Below, piece by piece: positions 1-8,723 of a DNA stretch of 64,000 nt (positions are counted from its first letter, which is position 1; every line of letters starts with the position of its first letter). Made by a program: the position numbers and the translations under genes. The stretch spans positions 1 through 64,000 of the forward strand of contig SBGG01000035.1 of NCBI GenBank assembly GCA_006226685.1, in the 5' to 3' direction. The notes below the pieces were generated by a model, which worked only from the letters and a program-made list of their open reading frames with translations, ran no database searches and was not told the DNA's origin. The DNA is from Sphingomonadales bacterium (lineage in GTDB: Bacteria; Pseudomonadota; Alphaproteobacteria; Sphingomonadales; Sphingomonadaceae).

Positions 1-60
1 CTTCTTCTTCAGCGCGCGCAGCGCCTGGTCGACATTGTTGTCGCGGACGATGATTTGCAT
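1..60 (-). CDS. rpsU: Ribosomal protein bS21, N-terminal part (cut by window edge)
   Basis: The complement reads from an ATG at 60 and gives 20 residues beginning MQIIVRDNNVDQALRALKKK, the typical start of small-subunit protein bS21. The rest lies outside the window. bS21 binds the 30S subunit near the anti-Shine-Dalgarno region and takes part in initiation. Recognition rests only on the N-terminus, but that segment is highly characteristic in alphaproteobacteria. Confidence 0.85.
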   Translation of the reverse strand, partial: MQIIVRDNNVDQALRALKKK

Positions 61-287
61 AAGGCCGTCTAACTCCAATCTCTCGGGGGTCGCACAAAGA
101 GCTCAACAGCCTTCGCACCAGACCCGTTCGAACAAAATAACGATTGCGCCGCGAACTTCAGGCCCGCGTCGGGATGGGCGCGCCCTATCAACGAAAAGGG
201 CGGACATCAAGCATAAAGCGGCAGTTCGGCCCATTTCGATACGGAAAACCGCTTTCGCGCCGCTGCCTCCGCTGTCATAAGCGCGCC

Positions 288-824
288 ATGACCCGGTTCA
301 CCGTCAATGACCGCCCGATCCATTATCGCATGGATCCCGATACCCCTTTGCTCTGGGCGCTGCGCGATGCCTCCAACCTCACAGGAACCAAATATGGTTG
401 CGGCACCGGCGATTGCGGCGCCTGCACCGTCGACATCGACGGCGAGGCCGTCCGGTCCTGCCGCATTTCCATCGCTGAATGCGAAGGCCGTTTCGTTACT
501 ACCATAGAGGCGCTCTCCACTGACCGCAGCCACCCGGTTCAGCAGGCATGGGTGGCGGAAAACCTGCCCCAATGCGGTTACTGCCAGCCCGGCATGATCA
601 TGGCGGCATCGGTACTGTTGCGCAAGAATCGATCCCCCAGCGACGAGCAGATCGATGCCGCGATCACCAATATCTGTCGCTGCGGTACCTATCCCCGCAT
701 CCGCGCCGCGATCCGGCGCGCAGCCAAGATCATGGCCGGTGACGAAACCATCTCCTCAGCCCCGCCCTCCGGCATAACCCCGGCGGATGCCGCGCGTTCC
801 GTTCCTGCGCTGCGCGAACCCTGA
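288..824 (+). CDS. (2Fe-2S)-binding small subunit, isoquinoline 1-oxidoreductase (IorA)/xanthine oxidase family
   Basis: The 178-residue product has two [2Fe-2S] domains in tandem. The plant-ferredoxin-type site is C38, C43, C46 and C58 (CGTGDCGAC then SC). The second, four-helix-type site is C96, C99, C130 and C132 (CGYCQPG, then CRCG). This is the electron-transfer subunit of molybdenum hydroxylases, which passes electrons from a large molybdopterin subunit to an acceptor. I chose ATG 288 because the homology starts there; an in-frame start at 144 would add a low-complexity leader. No molybdopterin subunit or FAD subunit follows, so the gene is an orphan here. The C-terminal 25 residues are Pro/Ala-rich and likely disordered. 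Confidence 0.85.
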   Translation: MTRFTVNDRPIHYRMDPDTPLLWALRDASNLTGTKYGCGTGDCGACTVDIDGEAVRSCRISIAECEGRFVTTIEALSTDRSHPVQQAWVAENLPQCGYCQPGMIMAASVLLRKNRSPSDEQIDAAITNICRCGTYPRIRAAIRRAAKIMAGDETISSAPPSGITPADAARSVPALREP

Positions 825-900
825 GCCGCGACTATATCGATATGCTGTCGTCCCCGACACTTTCATGAGCTAAGCCATGGAACGCATGTGACAGAAGATT

Positions 901-921
901 ACAGCATATTACAAAAGCTGT
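901..921. promoter_or_regulatory. Inverted repeat ACAGC-N11-GCTGT upstream of the first RcnB-type gene
   Basis: A perfect 5-bp inverted repeat lies about 105 bases upstream of ATG 1025, in the AT-richer gap after the iron-sulfur gene. A related sequence (GCTGTC next to TATCGAT) occurs at about 838-852 and again at 917-930. It may be an operator or promoter element for the RcnB gene; arms this short can occur by chance. Confidence 0.25.
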
Positions 922-1024
922 CATATCGATGAACCGGTAATTCAGGGTGACGTCAGACCGAGTCGGTTATTCCGAAAGCCAAGGGAGCAATTTCGTCCCC
1001 TTCCACAGGCAGAAAGACGGCAAG

Positions 1025-1951
1025 ATGAAGAAGCATGTCCTTATCGCCGGATTGATGGGCGCCACCGTGCTCGGATCTGTTCCGCCGGCCAGCGCCGCAC
1101 CGCCCGAGCGCTCCGCCTCCCGCTCGAACGATTCCGGCCGCTCCACACAGCAGATGCCCCGGCAGGAATCGCGCGCCAACCGTTCCGTTTCCCGCGAACA
1201 GATACGTTCGCCGCAGGTGGAACGATCCAGCCCCCAGATACGTCAGACGCAGGTTTCCGGCACGCGTCAGGAATCGCGCGACTGGCGGCAGGTAAGCCGG
1301 GAGAACCGCTTCGAACAGCAACAGCAAAACCGGAATGATCGCCAGCCCTCCGTTAATCAGGGCCAGAGAAACGATCGGCAGAACTGGCACCAGGATGGCC
1401 GGAATGATCGGCAGGACTGGCGGCAAAACAATCGCGACGAGCGCCGCGACTGGCGGCAGGGCAACCGAAACGACCGGCAGGACTGGCGGCAAAACAATCG
1501 CGACGAGCGCCGCGACTGGCGGCAGGGCAACCGAAACGACCGGCAGGACACGCGCCGGAACGATCGCGATAACCGTCGAGACTGGCGCAATGACACGCGC
1601 TACCGGAACGACCCGAACCTCCGTCGCCCTGCCCCGCGCTACAACTGGAATCAGGACTGGCGCCGCAATCAGCGTTATGACTGGCAGCGCTATCGCGATC
1701 GCTATCGCGACCGCTATCGGTACAATTATGCCGCACCGCGTGGCTGGAGCTATGGCTATCGCCGCTTTTCGATCGGCATAGCAATCTGGAGCGGGCTTTA
1801 TTCCAGCCGCTACTGGATCAACGACCCATATTATTACCGGCTTCCTCCAGTCTACGGATCGCTGCGCTGGGTCCGCTATTATGACGATGCGCTGCTGATC
1901 GATACCCGGTCCGGCTATGTGGTGGACGTGATCTACGATTTCTTCTGGTAA
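1025..1951 (+). CDS. RcnB-family exported protein with Arg/Asp/Trp-rich repeats
   Basis: The 308-residue product starts at ATG 1025; an upstream in-frame ATG at 947 would place 26 residues before the signal peptide. Residues 1-24 form a Sec signal ending ASA. Residues 30-125 are Ser/Arg/Gln-rich. Residues about 125-205 are repeats of NRNDRQDWRQ/RDERRDWRQ type, and 131-174 are two identical 22-residue copies. The C-terminus (LRWVRYYDDALLIDTRSG, ending DFFW) is the RcnB domain, a periplasmic fold first described in E. coli nickel/cobalt homeostasis. A metal role in this organism is inference only. A strong terminator follows directly. A second RcnB-type gene lies 1 kb downstream. Confidence 0.8.
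   Translation: MKKHVLIAGLMGATVLGSVPPASAAPPERSASRSNDSGRSTQQMPRQESRANRSVSREQIRSPQVERSSPQIRQTQVSGTRQESRDWRQVSRENRFEQQQQNRNDRQPSVNQGQRNDRQNWHQDGRNDRQDWRQNNRDERRDWRQGNRNDRQDWRQNNRDERRDWRQGNRNDRQDTRRNDRDNRRDWRNDTRYRNDPNLRRPAPRYNWNQDWRRNQRYDWQRYRDRYRDRYRYNYAAPRGWSYGYRRFSIGIAIWSGLYSSRYWINDPYYYRLPPVYGSLRWVRYYDDALLIDTRSGYVVDVIYDFFW
1415..1546 (+). repeat. Exact 66-bp tandem duplication (two copies) inside the RcnB-type gene
   Basis: Bases 1415-1480 are repeated exactly at 1481-1546. The unit is 22 codons, so the reading frame is kept. It encodes DWRQNNRDERRDWRQGNRND followed by RQ. Shorter, diverged copies flank it on both sides. Exact identity, including synonymous positions, indicates a recent slippage or recombination event. 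Confidence 0.95.
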
Positions 1952-1975
1952 GGCTCCCTCTCTTACCGGAACCCG

Positions 1976-2007
1976 GTCCGGGGCAGAAATGCCCCGGACT
2001 TTTTTTT
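1976..2007 (+). terminator. Rho-independent terminator after the first RcnB-type gene
   Basis: A 9-bp perfect stem GTCCGGGGC/GCCCCGGAC with loop AGAAAT is followed by eight T residues, 25 bases after the stop codon. It is one of the clearest intrinsic terminators in the window. Confidence 0.93.
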
Positions 2008-2112
2008 CGTTCTGGCGCCCATCGATTATCCATCCACCCAAAGCTTCGCTTGGCGCTGATTTCCGGAACGGAGAATATTCCCTTTCCCCATAAACCGCTC
2101 TAAGCGAAAGCC

Positions 2113-2814
2113 ATGTTCCGTAAGTCTGCCCCCGTTCCGCCCGTTGATGACGGCGACAAGGCCTCATCCCATCGTGCAAAAATCGGCAAGAAGGTCGGAG
2201 CCAAGCTCGCCCGCAACCCTATGGTCAGCCGGATTGGCACCGGCCCGGTCGAACTTTACATGCGCGACGGCTTCGCGGACGCTGAGGAATGCGAGGCCCT
2301 GCGTAATATGATCGATGACGGCGCACGCCCGTCGGCGCTGTTTTCGGGTACGGAAGGCCCGGAATATCGCACCAGCTACAGCTGCCACATGAACCCGGAC
2401 GATCCTCTGGTGCGCGGGATCAGCGACCGGGTCGTCGCACTGATGGGCATAGACGGCACCCATGGCGAAACCATTCAGGGGCAGCGTTATGCGCAGGGGC
2501 AGGAATATAAGCCGCATTGCGACTATTTCCCCGTCAACGACAGCTATTGGCCGCATATGCGCAAACAGGGCGGACAGCGATGCTGGACGGCGATGCTCTA
2601 TCTCAACACGGTCCCGGCCGGAGGCGAAACCTGGTTCCTCCATGGCGGTTTCATGATCCCTCCGGTCGAAGGACGGCTGATCGTCTGGAACAATCTGCTT
2701 GCTGACGGATCGCCCAGCATGGAAACGCTGCACGCCGCCCAACCGGTCGAGGCCGGGACGAAATATGTCCTCACCAAATGGTTTCGCGAACGCCCCTGGG
2801 TCACAGAGGAATAA
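2113..2814 (+). CDS. 2-oxoglutarate/Fe(II)-dependent dioxygenase, prolyl 4-hydroxylase-like
   Basis: The 233-residue protein ends in a double-stranded beta-helix oxygenase domain (about 85-228). The iron ligands appear as H135-x-D137 (KPHCDYFP) and H207 (ETLHAAQ). K217 (GTKYVLTKW) is the expected 2-oxoglutarate anchor. The segment GGETWF before the distal His is typical of P4H catalytic domains. The family hydroxylates proline or similar residues on protein substrates; the target here is unknown. No signal peptide is visible, so it should be cytoplasmic. It sits between two RcnB-type genes with its own start, 100 bases after a terminator, so it is probably transcribed separately. Confidence 0.85.
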   Translation: MFRKSAPVPPVDDGDKASSHRAKIGKKVGAKLARNPMVSRIGTGPVELYMRDGFADAEECEALRNMIDDGARPSALFSGTEGPEYRTSYSCHMNPDDPLVRGISDRVVALMGIDGTHGETIQGQRYAQGQEYKPHCDYFPVNDSYWPHMRKQGGQRCWTAMLYLNTVPAGGETWFLHGGFMIPPVEGRLIVWNNLLADGSPSMETLHAAQPVEAGTKYVLTKWFRERPWVTEE

Positions 2815-2948
2815 ACACCCGCTCTTCATCGTCAGCTTTCAATTCACTGAATTGCCCATTCCCGGCCGGTTAAGGGCGAATCGGTCATATCCGTCCCATC
2901 GACGCGAACAGGCGGTCGACTGGTTGATGGAATGATTGGAGAATGATC

Positions 2949-3434
2949 ATGCGAAAGACGATTCTGCCCCTGCTGATGGCCGCCGTCATCCTGCCGGCGA
3001 CAGCGATTTCAGCCCCGGCTTCGGCGCAAACGGCCCGTGATGTCCGCGATGCGCATCGTGACCTGCGTCAGGAACAGCGTGAGCTGAACCAAGCCTATCG
3101 CAAAGGCGATGCCCGCGACATTCGGGAAGAAAAGCGCGACGTCAGAGAAGCCCGGCGCGATTATGACCGCGAGCTGAGGCAATATCGCAAATCCCACCGC
3201 TCCGTTTATGCGCGCGGCAAATGGAACGCCCCATTCCGTTACCAGCACTGGAACAGGGGAGCCCATCTTCGTCCCGCTTATTACGCCCCGCGTTATTATA
3301 TCGCCAACCCGGCGCGCTATCGCCTGCCTCCGGCTCGCCCCGGCCTCCGCTGGGTTCGTCATTATGACGATGTGCTGCTGGTCAACATCCGCACCGGCGT
3401 GGTGGTCGATGTCTATCGCGGGTTTTTCTGGTAA
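2949..3434 (+). CDS. RcnB-family exported protein (second copy)
   Basis: The 161-residue product begins MRKTILPLLM; an ATG two codons upstream (2943) is an alternative start. Residues 1-26 are a Sec signal. Residues 30-85 form a highly charged, probably helical segment (RDAHRDLRQEQRELNQAYRK). The C-terminal domain, LRWVRHYDDVLLVNIRTG to GFFW, is the same RcnB domain as in the protein encoded at 1025-1951 but without the long DRQDWRQ repeats. The two are likely paralogs. A hairpin follows the stop codon, between this gene and the convergent lysS. Confidence 0.8.
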   Translation: MRKTILPLLMAAVILPATAISAPASAQTARDVRDAHRDLRQEQRELNQAYRKGDARDIREEKRDVREARRDYDRELRQYRKSHRSVYARGKWNAPFRYQHWNRGAHLRPAYYAPRYYIANPARYRLPPARPGLRWVRHYDDVLLVNIRTGVVVDVYRGFFW

Positions 3435-3449
3435 AACCGGAATTGGCTT

Positions 3450-3470
3450 CCCGGGCCAGATTGGCCCGGG
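3450..3470. terminator. Hairpin between convergent RcnB-type gene and lysS
   Basis: A perfect 9-bp stem CCCGGGCCA/TGGCCCGGG with a 3-base GAT loop lies 16 bases after the RcnB-type stop and 13 bases beyond the lysS stop. It has no long T-run on either side. It probably acts as a bidirectional terminator or 3'-end stabiliser. Confidence 0.6.
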
Positions 3471-3482
3471 ACATTCCTCCGA

Positions 3483-5108
3483 TTATTCGCCGGCCGTCCG
3501 GTCCAGCGCCTGCGCGATCAGATAACGGCTATTTTCTATGCCATAGAGCGCGATAAAGCTGCCCATGCGCGGCCCCTGGTCGGCGCCGAGCAGCGTCTGG
3601 TACAGCGCCTTGAACCAGTCGCGCAGCGCCTCGAACCCATAATGCGGGTCCTTGCCGATCGCATAGACGATCCCCTGAATCTCTTCGGCTCCGGCATCCT
3701 CAGGCAGAGCCCCCAGTTGCGCATCCAATTCGCGCAAAGCCGCCGCCTCATTCTCATCGGGCGCGCGCCGCTTCAGCGTCGGCGCGATGAAATCGCGATT
3801 ATAGGCAAGTGCATTGTCGACCAGCCCGGCCAACCGCGGCCATGCCTCCGGCGTAACCCCTTCCACATAGTTGGAAAGATAGGCCCATACCCGGTCGGCG
3901 GTCGCATCCGCCCCCATCACGCCGACAAGGTTCAGCAACAGGCCGAAACTTACCGGCAGCGCCTGCTCGGGCACCTTGCCGTTATGAATATGGTGTACCG
4001 GATTGCCGAGCCGCTTTTCGATCGACTGATCGAAATAGGCACCGCGAAACTGCTCATATTCATCGACCGCGCGCGGGATCACGCCGATATGAAGCTGCTT
4101 CGCACTTTTCGGCTCGCGATAGGCATAGAAGGCAAGGCTTTCCTCGCTGCCATAGGTCAGCCATTCCTCGAGGGAGAGGCCGTTACCTTTGGACTTGCTG
4201 ATCTTTTCGCCTTTTTCATCAAGGAACATCTCATAGATCAGGCCCTCGGGCTTGCGTCCGCCCAGTACCTTCGCAATCTTGCCCGACTGCACGCCGCTAT
4301 CGGTCAGATCCTTGCCGTACATTTCATAATCGACGCCAAGCGCGACCCAGCGCATCGCCCAGTCGACCTTCCATTGCAGCTTCGCGCCGCCCTTCAGGAT
4401 GCAATGCTCGATCGTCTCGCCTTCATCCTGAAAACGGATGAGCCCCGCCTCGGCATCGACCACTTCGACCGGAACCTGAAGCACGATGCCGGATTTCGGG
4501 CTGACCGGCAGCACGGGGGAATAGGTCGCCGCACGCTCGGCCCGCAGAGTCGGCAGCATGATGTCCATGATCGCCTGATAGTTGCGCAATACGCCGCGCA
4601 AGGCATCGTCAAACGCGCCGGAACAATATTGCTCGGTCGAGCTGCGAAATTCATATTCGAAACCGAAACGGTCCAGAAATTCACGCAGCATCGCGTTATT
4701 ATGATGGGCGAAGCTTTCATATTTACCGAAAGGATCGGGAATCGCTGTCAGTGGTTTGCCGAGATGGCTGGCCAGCATCTCCTGATTGGGCACATTATCG
4801 GGAACCTTGCGCAGCCCGTCCATGTCATCGGAAAAGGCGATCAGCCGGGTCGGTATATCCGACATCGCTTCGAACGCATGGCGCACCATGGTCGTGCGCA
4901 ATACCTCGTTAAAAGTGCCGATATGCGGCAAACCCGACGGGCCATAGCCGGTTTCGAACAAGGCATAGCCCTTGCCGGGAGCAACCGATGCGCCCGATGC
5001 CCCGTCCCCGAGCCGTTTCAGCACCTTGCGCGCCTCTTCGAACGGCCAGGCCTTCGACACAAGAGCGGCTTCGCGCAACTGGGCGGGAGATATAGCTTCG
5101 GCAGTCAT
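3483..5108 (-). CDS. lysS: Lysyl-tRNA synthetase, class I
   Basis: The 541-residue enzyme charges tRNA-Lys. It is the class I (Rossmann) type, not the class II enzyme of E. coli. The HIGH-like signature is H62-I-G-T and the KMSKS-like loop is KISKSKG at 302-308. Class I LysRS is the normal form in many alphaproteobacteria and archaea; the gene is often named lysK or lysS. Start ATG 5108 (MTAEAISPAQ) is preferred over an upstream in-frame ATG at 5189, whose 27 extra residues look non-coding. Transcribed alone, convergent with the RcnB-type gene. Confidence 0.95.
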   Translation of the reverse strand: MTAEAISPAQLREAALVSKAWPFEEARKVLKRLGDGASGASVAPGKGYALFETGYGPSGLPHIGTFNEVLRTTMVRHAFEAMSDIPTRLIAFSDDMDGLRKVPDNVPNQEMLASHLGKPLTAIPDPFGKYESFAHHNNAMLREFLDRFGFEYEFRSSTEQYCSGAFDDALRGVLRNYQAIMDIMLPTLRAERAATYSPVLPVSPKSGIVLQVPVEVVDAEAGLIRFQDEGETIEHCILKGGAKLQWKVDWAMRWVALGVDYEMYGKDLTDSGVQSGKIAKVLGGRKPEGLIYEMFLDEKGEKISKSKGNGLSLEEWLTYGSEESLAFYAYREPKSAKQLHIGVIPRAVDEYEQFRGAYFDQSIEKRLGNPVHHIHNGKVPEQALPVSFGLLLNLVGVMGADATADRVWAYLSNYVEGVTPEAWPRLAGLVDNALAYNRDFIAPTLKRRAPDENEAAALRELDAQLGALPEDAGAEEIQGIVYAIGKDPHYGFEALRDWFKALYQTLLGADQGPRMGSFIALYGIENSRYLIAQALDRTAGE

Positions 5109-5267
5109 GAGTGAAACGGGTCTTTCCGGCTTGCAAAATCGGGTAAGCCTCCCCCTTAGCGAGCAAATATCGGGAATATAAGTCCCCAATTTTCCGCCCC
5201 GCTACGCAACGCCCCCAATCCACTCCTTTACCGTTGTTTAACCACCTCTTCATAAGCTGAAGATGTT

Positions 5268-5690
5268 ATGAGCCACCACCATCGCCATCATCACCGCCAC
5301 AATCATCACGATCGGCATCATGATCGACCGGAACGCATTCCGGTCGACATCGAAGTGGTGATGACCAGTGTGCTCGCTCCGGCGGGCGAGGTAAGATTGC
5401 GCGATCTGACCGAGGAAGGCGCGTTGATCGAAGGGGCTTCCCTGCCCCAGGGTACGCAGTTCCAGATCGAATATCGCGGCCAGACGATTTTCGGCAGCGT
5501 GATCTGGGCTGAGCATGACCGTTTCGGCGCCCGCTTCATCTTTGCCCTTTCAGAAGGGCCATTATATGAGCGCCTCGAAATAGCGCGGGTCCATCACCAT
5601 CTCCGCCACAGCGACAATCATGCAGTGCTGGCAGCCACGAAATCTGTTTCCCGCACACCGGCCGCATTCGGCCGTCGCGTCGCGAACTAA
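5268..5690 (+). CDS. PilZ-domain protein with histidine-rich N-terminus
   Basis: The 140-residue product opens with a run containing 11 His in the first 22 residues (MSHHHRHHHRHNHHDRHHDR), followed by a compact beta-rich PilZ-like domain, about 22-105. The (D/N)xSxxG motif of c-di-GMP-binding PilZ domains appears as DLTEEG, with Thr for Ser, and the RxxxR motif is only partial (RPER), so ligand binding is uncertain. A second His cluster (HHHLRH) follows the domain. No membrane segment is present. The His-rich tails could bind Ni, Zn or Co. A terminator follows at 5726. Confidence 0.75.
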   Translation: MSHHHRHHHRHNHHDRHHDRPERIPVDIEVVMTSVLAPAGEVRLRDLTEEGALIEGASLPQGTQFQIEYRGQTIFGSVIWAEHDRFGARFIFALSEGPLYERLEIARVHHHLRHSDNHAVLAATKSVSRTPAAFGRRVAN

Positions 5691-5725
5691 GCTTTCTTTT
5701 TCGCCCTCCTCCTCTCGGGCGGACT

Positions 5726-5749
5726 GGCCCGGGATACCGGGCCTCTTTT
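5726..5749 (+). terminator. Terminator after the PilZ-domain gene
   Basis: A perfect 7-bp stem GGCCCGG/CCGGGCC with a GATA tetraloop is followed by TCTTTT, about 35 bases after the stop codon. Confidence 0.75.
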
Positions 5750-5960
5750 GTCCTCAAGCCTGAAAAACACAGACCCGAGACCTTACTCCTGTTTCGGTTG
5801 CATCAAAATCGCCGCACAGGCCGGAATTTCATCATGGCTATCAGGCCATGAAATAATCCGATTCACTCAAAGTCGCTCGCAAAGGAAAAATGAGGGTTCG
5901 CCCGCCTTTCCCTGCTCCCCTTTCCTTGTCCCCCTCTTCTTTTGATCCTAAGGCAGAACG

Positions 5961-8723
5961 GTGACAGCCCTGCCGCCTCTCCCCGATCTTCCCGCCCTCC
6001 ACGCCAGCCATGCCGGCCTGTGGCTATGTGAAGCCGATGGAGAAATCCGTGCCGTATCGCGCGGAGAAGCAGTGAGCCGGGCCGCAGAGACTCCGGTACT
6101 GCTGCTCAATGCGCCGCTCACCGGACAAAGGCTGGGCTATGGCGATCTGTCCGGTCTCGACCTGCTGGAGCTTTGGGCATTTCTGCACCCTGCGCGCTTT
6201 CTCGTCCCGACCCCTAAGGGCCTGGCGCAGGCACTCGATCTGCCCGTGCCCGCACGAGAGCAGGATGTACCGACATTATTGCGTGAGGCGACAATCAAAC
6301 TCCTGTCCCATGCGGCACAGGGGGCGGCATGGGCCGAGCGGGAGGGCGCCTGGACAGCCGCGCAATCGCTGCACCGGCTGCGCTGGCCATGGGCGCCGAT
6401 CGTCGGCCCGCATATTCCCCGCCCTGCGGAAGCCGAGCGCTGGCTATTCTCTCGCCTGCGCGAATGGAATGAGGAAGCCCCCCGCCCGGCCCCGCGCCCT
6501 GTCGTCCTGACGCCCGACGCGGTTCAGGCCCGGCTGGCCGAACTTACCGGCGCAGGCGCCGAACCCCGCCCCGGCCAACGCGACTATGCGATCGCGGCCA
6601 GCACGGTCTTCGCGCCGCGTACCTCTCGCGATCGCCCGAACATGGTGCTGACCGAAGCGGGAACCGGCATCGGCAAGACACTGGGTTATCTCGCCCCCGC
6701 CTCGCTCTGGGCGGAACAGGCGGGCGGCACGGTATGGATTTCCACCTACACCAAAGCGCTGCAACGCCAGCTCGATGCCGAAACCGCGCGCCTTCCGGGA
6801 GAAGGGCCACGGCGGACAGGGCGAGTGGTGGTGCGCAAGGGGCGGGAAAATTATCTCTGCCTACTCAATCTGGAAGATGCATTGCAGGGCGGTTTTTCGG
6901 GCCGCGCGGCCATATTGGCGCAATTGGTCGCACGCTGGGCCGCCTATAGCAAGGATGGCGACATGGTGGGCGGCGACCTGCCCGGCTGGCTTCCCACCCT
7001 GTTTCGCCGCAATGGCTCAACAGCGCTGACCGACCGGCGCGGCGAGTGCATCTATGCGGGGTGCCCCCATTATCGCAAATGCTTCATCGAACGCGGTGTG
7101 CGCGATTCCGCCCATGCCGACATCGTTATCGCCAATCATGCGCTGGTGATGATCAATGCGGCACGCGGACGGGAAACCGGCAATGCGCCGACACGGATCA
7201 TCTTTGACGAAGGCCATCATATCTTCGAAGCCGCCGACTCGACCTTCGCGCTCGCCCTGACCGGACAGGAGGCAATCGAGCTGCGGCGCTGGGTAATCGG
7301 ACCGGAGGGCACGTCGCGCGGACGCCGCCGGGGTCTTGCCGCACGACTGGCCGATGTCGCCAGCTATGATGCGGAAGGCGCGATGGCGATCGAACAGGCC
7401 CGCGATGCCGCAACCGCCCTGCCGTCCGACGACTGGCTGAAACGCGTCACCAGCGGCGATCCCTTCGGCCCGGTCGAGGCATTGCTGGCCGCCACCCGCG
7501 CGCATGTCTATGCCCGCGCCGAAAATGGCAAAGCCGATGTCGATGCCGGTTATGGCCTCGAAACCGAACTGGCGGAACCGGATGGCGAGCTGGTCGATGC
7601 GGCGATGGCGGCGGCCGAAACGCTTGATTCCCTGCTGAAGCCGCTCAACCACCTCGGCAAGCGACTCGAAACCATCCTTGCCGATGGGCCGGACTGGATG
7701 GATGGCCCGGCGCGCGCGCGGATAGAAGGCGCGATCGGGTCGCTCGGCTGGCGCACCGATCTGGTATCGGGCTGGCTCGCGCTGCTGGCGCGCATCGGTG
7801 GACCGAATGATCCCGATTTCGTGGATTGGCTGGCGGTCGACCGTTATGAAGGCCGGGAATATGACATCGGCCTGCATCGCCACTGGCTCGACCCGACGCG
7901 GCCCTTTGCCGAAACGGTGCTGAAACCTGCCCATGGCGTGATGCTGACCTCGGCAACGTTGCGCGGCGGCGATGGCGACTGGGCCAGCGCCGAAGCGCGT
8001 AGCGGCACCCTGCATCTGGGCGCGTCCCCGCTGCATTTCGAGGCGACAAGCCCGTTCGATTATGCGGCGCAGGCCGAAGTGCTGATCGTCACCGATGTGA
8101 AGCGCGGCGACATCGGCGCGCTTGCCGGCGCCTATGCGCGGCTGATCGAAGCGGCGGGCGGCGGCACGCTGGGCCTGTTCACCGCGATCCGGCGACTGCG
8201 CGCGGTGCATGCCCGCATTGCCGACCGGCTCGCGCGTGCTGCCCTGCCGCTTTACGCCCAGCATGTCGATCCGATCGACACCGGCACGCTGGTCGATATT
8301 TTCCGCGATGATATGCGTGCCTCGCTGCTCGGCACCGATGCGTTGCGCGATGGTGTCGATGTTCCCGGCCATTCGCTGCGCCTGCTGGTGATGGAAGGCG
8401 TTCCCTGGCCGAAGCCGACCGTCCTTCATGCCGCGCGCAAGCTCGCCGCAATACGAAATGGCGGCGGCAGTGCCTATGACGACGCGATCATCCGCGCTCG
8501 TCTTGCTCAGGCTTTCGGTCGCCTGATCCGCCGCGCCGATGACAAGGGCAGCTTCGTCATCCTGTCCGCCGCCATGCCCAGCCGTTTGCTCAATGCCTTT
8601 CCGCCCGCCGTACCGATCCGCCGCGTCACCCTGGACGAAGCGGTTATTTCGGTCAGCGAACGACTTGGATTTGCAACGCCATTGGTGCATCAGACAGGGG
8701 AATCAGGAATGACACATCTATGA
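5961..8723 (+). CDS. ATP-dependent DNA helicase, DinG/XPD-like superfamily 2
   Basis: The 920-residue protein starts at GTG 5961. Walker A is GTGIGKT at 234-240 and the Walker B/DEAH box is FDEGHH. Between them lie four Cys (NYLC, GEC, AGC, RKC) placed as in XPD/DinG helicases that carry a [4Fe-4S] cluster. The C-terminal motifs DALRDGVDVPG and QAFGRLIRR match helicase motifs V and VI. Such enzymes unwind 5'-tailed duplexes, R-loops and D-loops. Residues 1-200 precede the helicase core; part (LSGLDLLELWAFLHP) resembles the tail of a DEDD exonuclease domain without its acidic residues. The stop overlaps the next start (ATGA at 8720). Confidence 0.9.
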   Translation: MTALPPLPDLPALHASHAGLWLCEADGEIRAVSRGEAVSRAAETPVLLLNAPLTGQRLGYGDLSGLDLLELWAFLHPARFLVPTPKGLAQALDLPVPAREQDVPTLLREATIKLLSHAAQGAAWAEREGAWTAAQSLHRLRWPWAPIVGPHIPRPAEAERWLFSRLREWNEEAPRPAPRPVVLTPDAVQARLAELTGAGAEPRPGQRDYAIAASTVFAPRTSRDRPNMVLTEAGTGIGKTLGYLAPASLWAEQAGGTVWISTYTKALQRQLDAETARLPGEGPRRTGRVVVRKGRENYLCLLNLEDALQGGFSGRAAILAQLVARWAAYSKDGDMVGGDLPGWLPTLFRRNGSTALTDRRGECIYAGCPHYRKCFIERGVRDSAHADIVIANHALVMINAARGRETGNAPTRIIFDEGHHIFEAADSTFALALTGQEAIELRRWVIGPEGTSRGRRRGLAARLADVASYDAEGAMAIEQARDAATALPSDDWLKRVTSGDPFGPVEALLAATRAHVYARAENGKADVDAGYGLETELAEPDGELVDAAMAAAETLDSLLKPLNHLGKRLETILADGPDWMDGPARARIEGAIGSLGWRTDLVSGWLALLARIGGPNDPDFVDWLAVDRYEGREYDIGLHRHWLDPTRPFAETVLKPAHGVMLTSATLRGGDGDWASAEARSGTLHLGASPLHFEATSPFDYAAQAEVLIVTDVKRGDIGALAGAYARLIEAAGGGTLGLFTAIRRLRAVHARIADRLARAALPLYAQHVDPIDTGTLVDIFRDDMRASLLGTDALRDGVDVPGHSLRLLVMEGVPWPKPTVLHAARKLAAIRNGGGSAYDDAIIRARLAQAFGRLIRRADDKGSFVILSAAMPSRLLNAFPPAVPIRRVTLDEAVISVSERLGFATPLVHQTGESGMTHL

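Noticed and set aside
3642-5114. 490-residue ORF opposite lysS
   Set aside because: It is a high-GC mirror frame of a clearly real gene and shows no recognisable domain.
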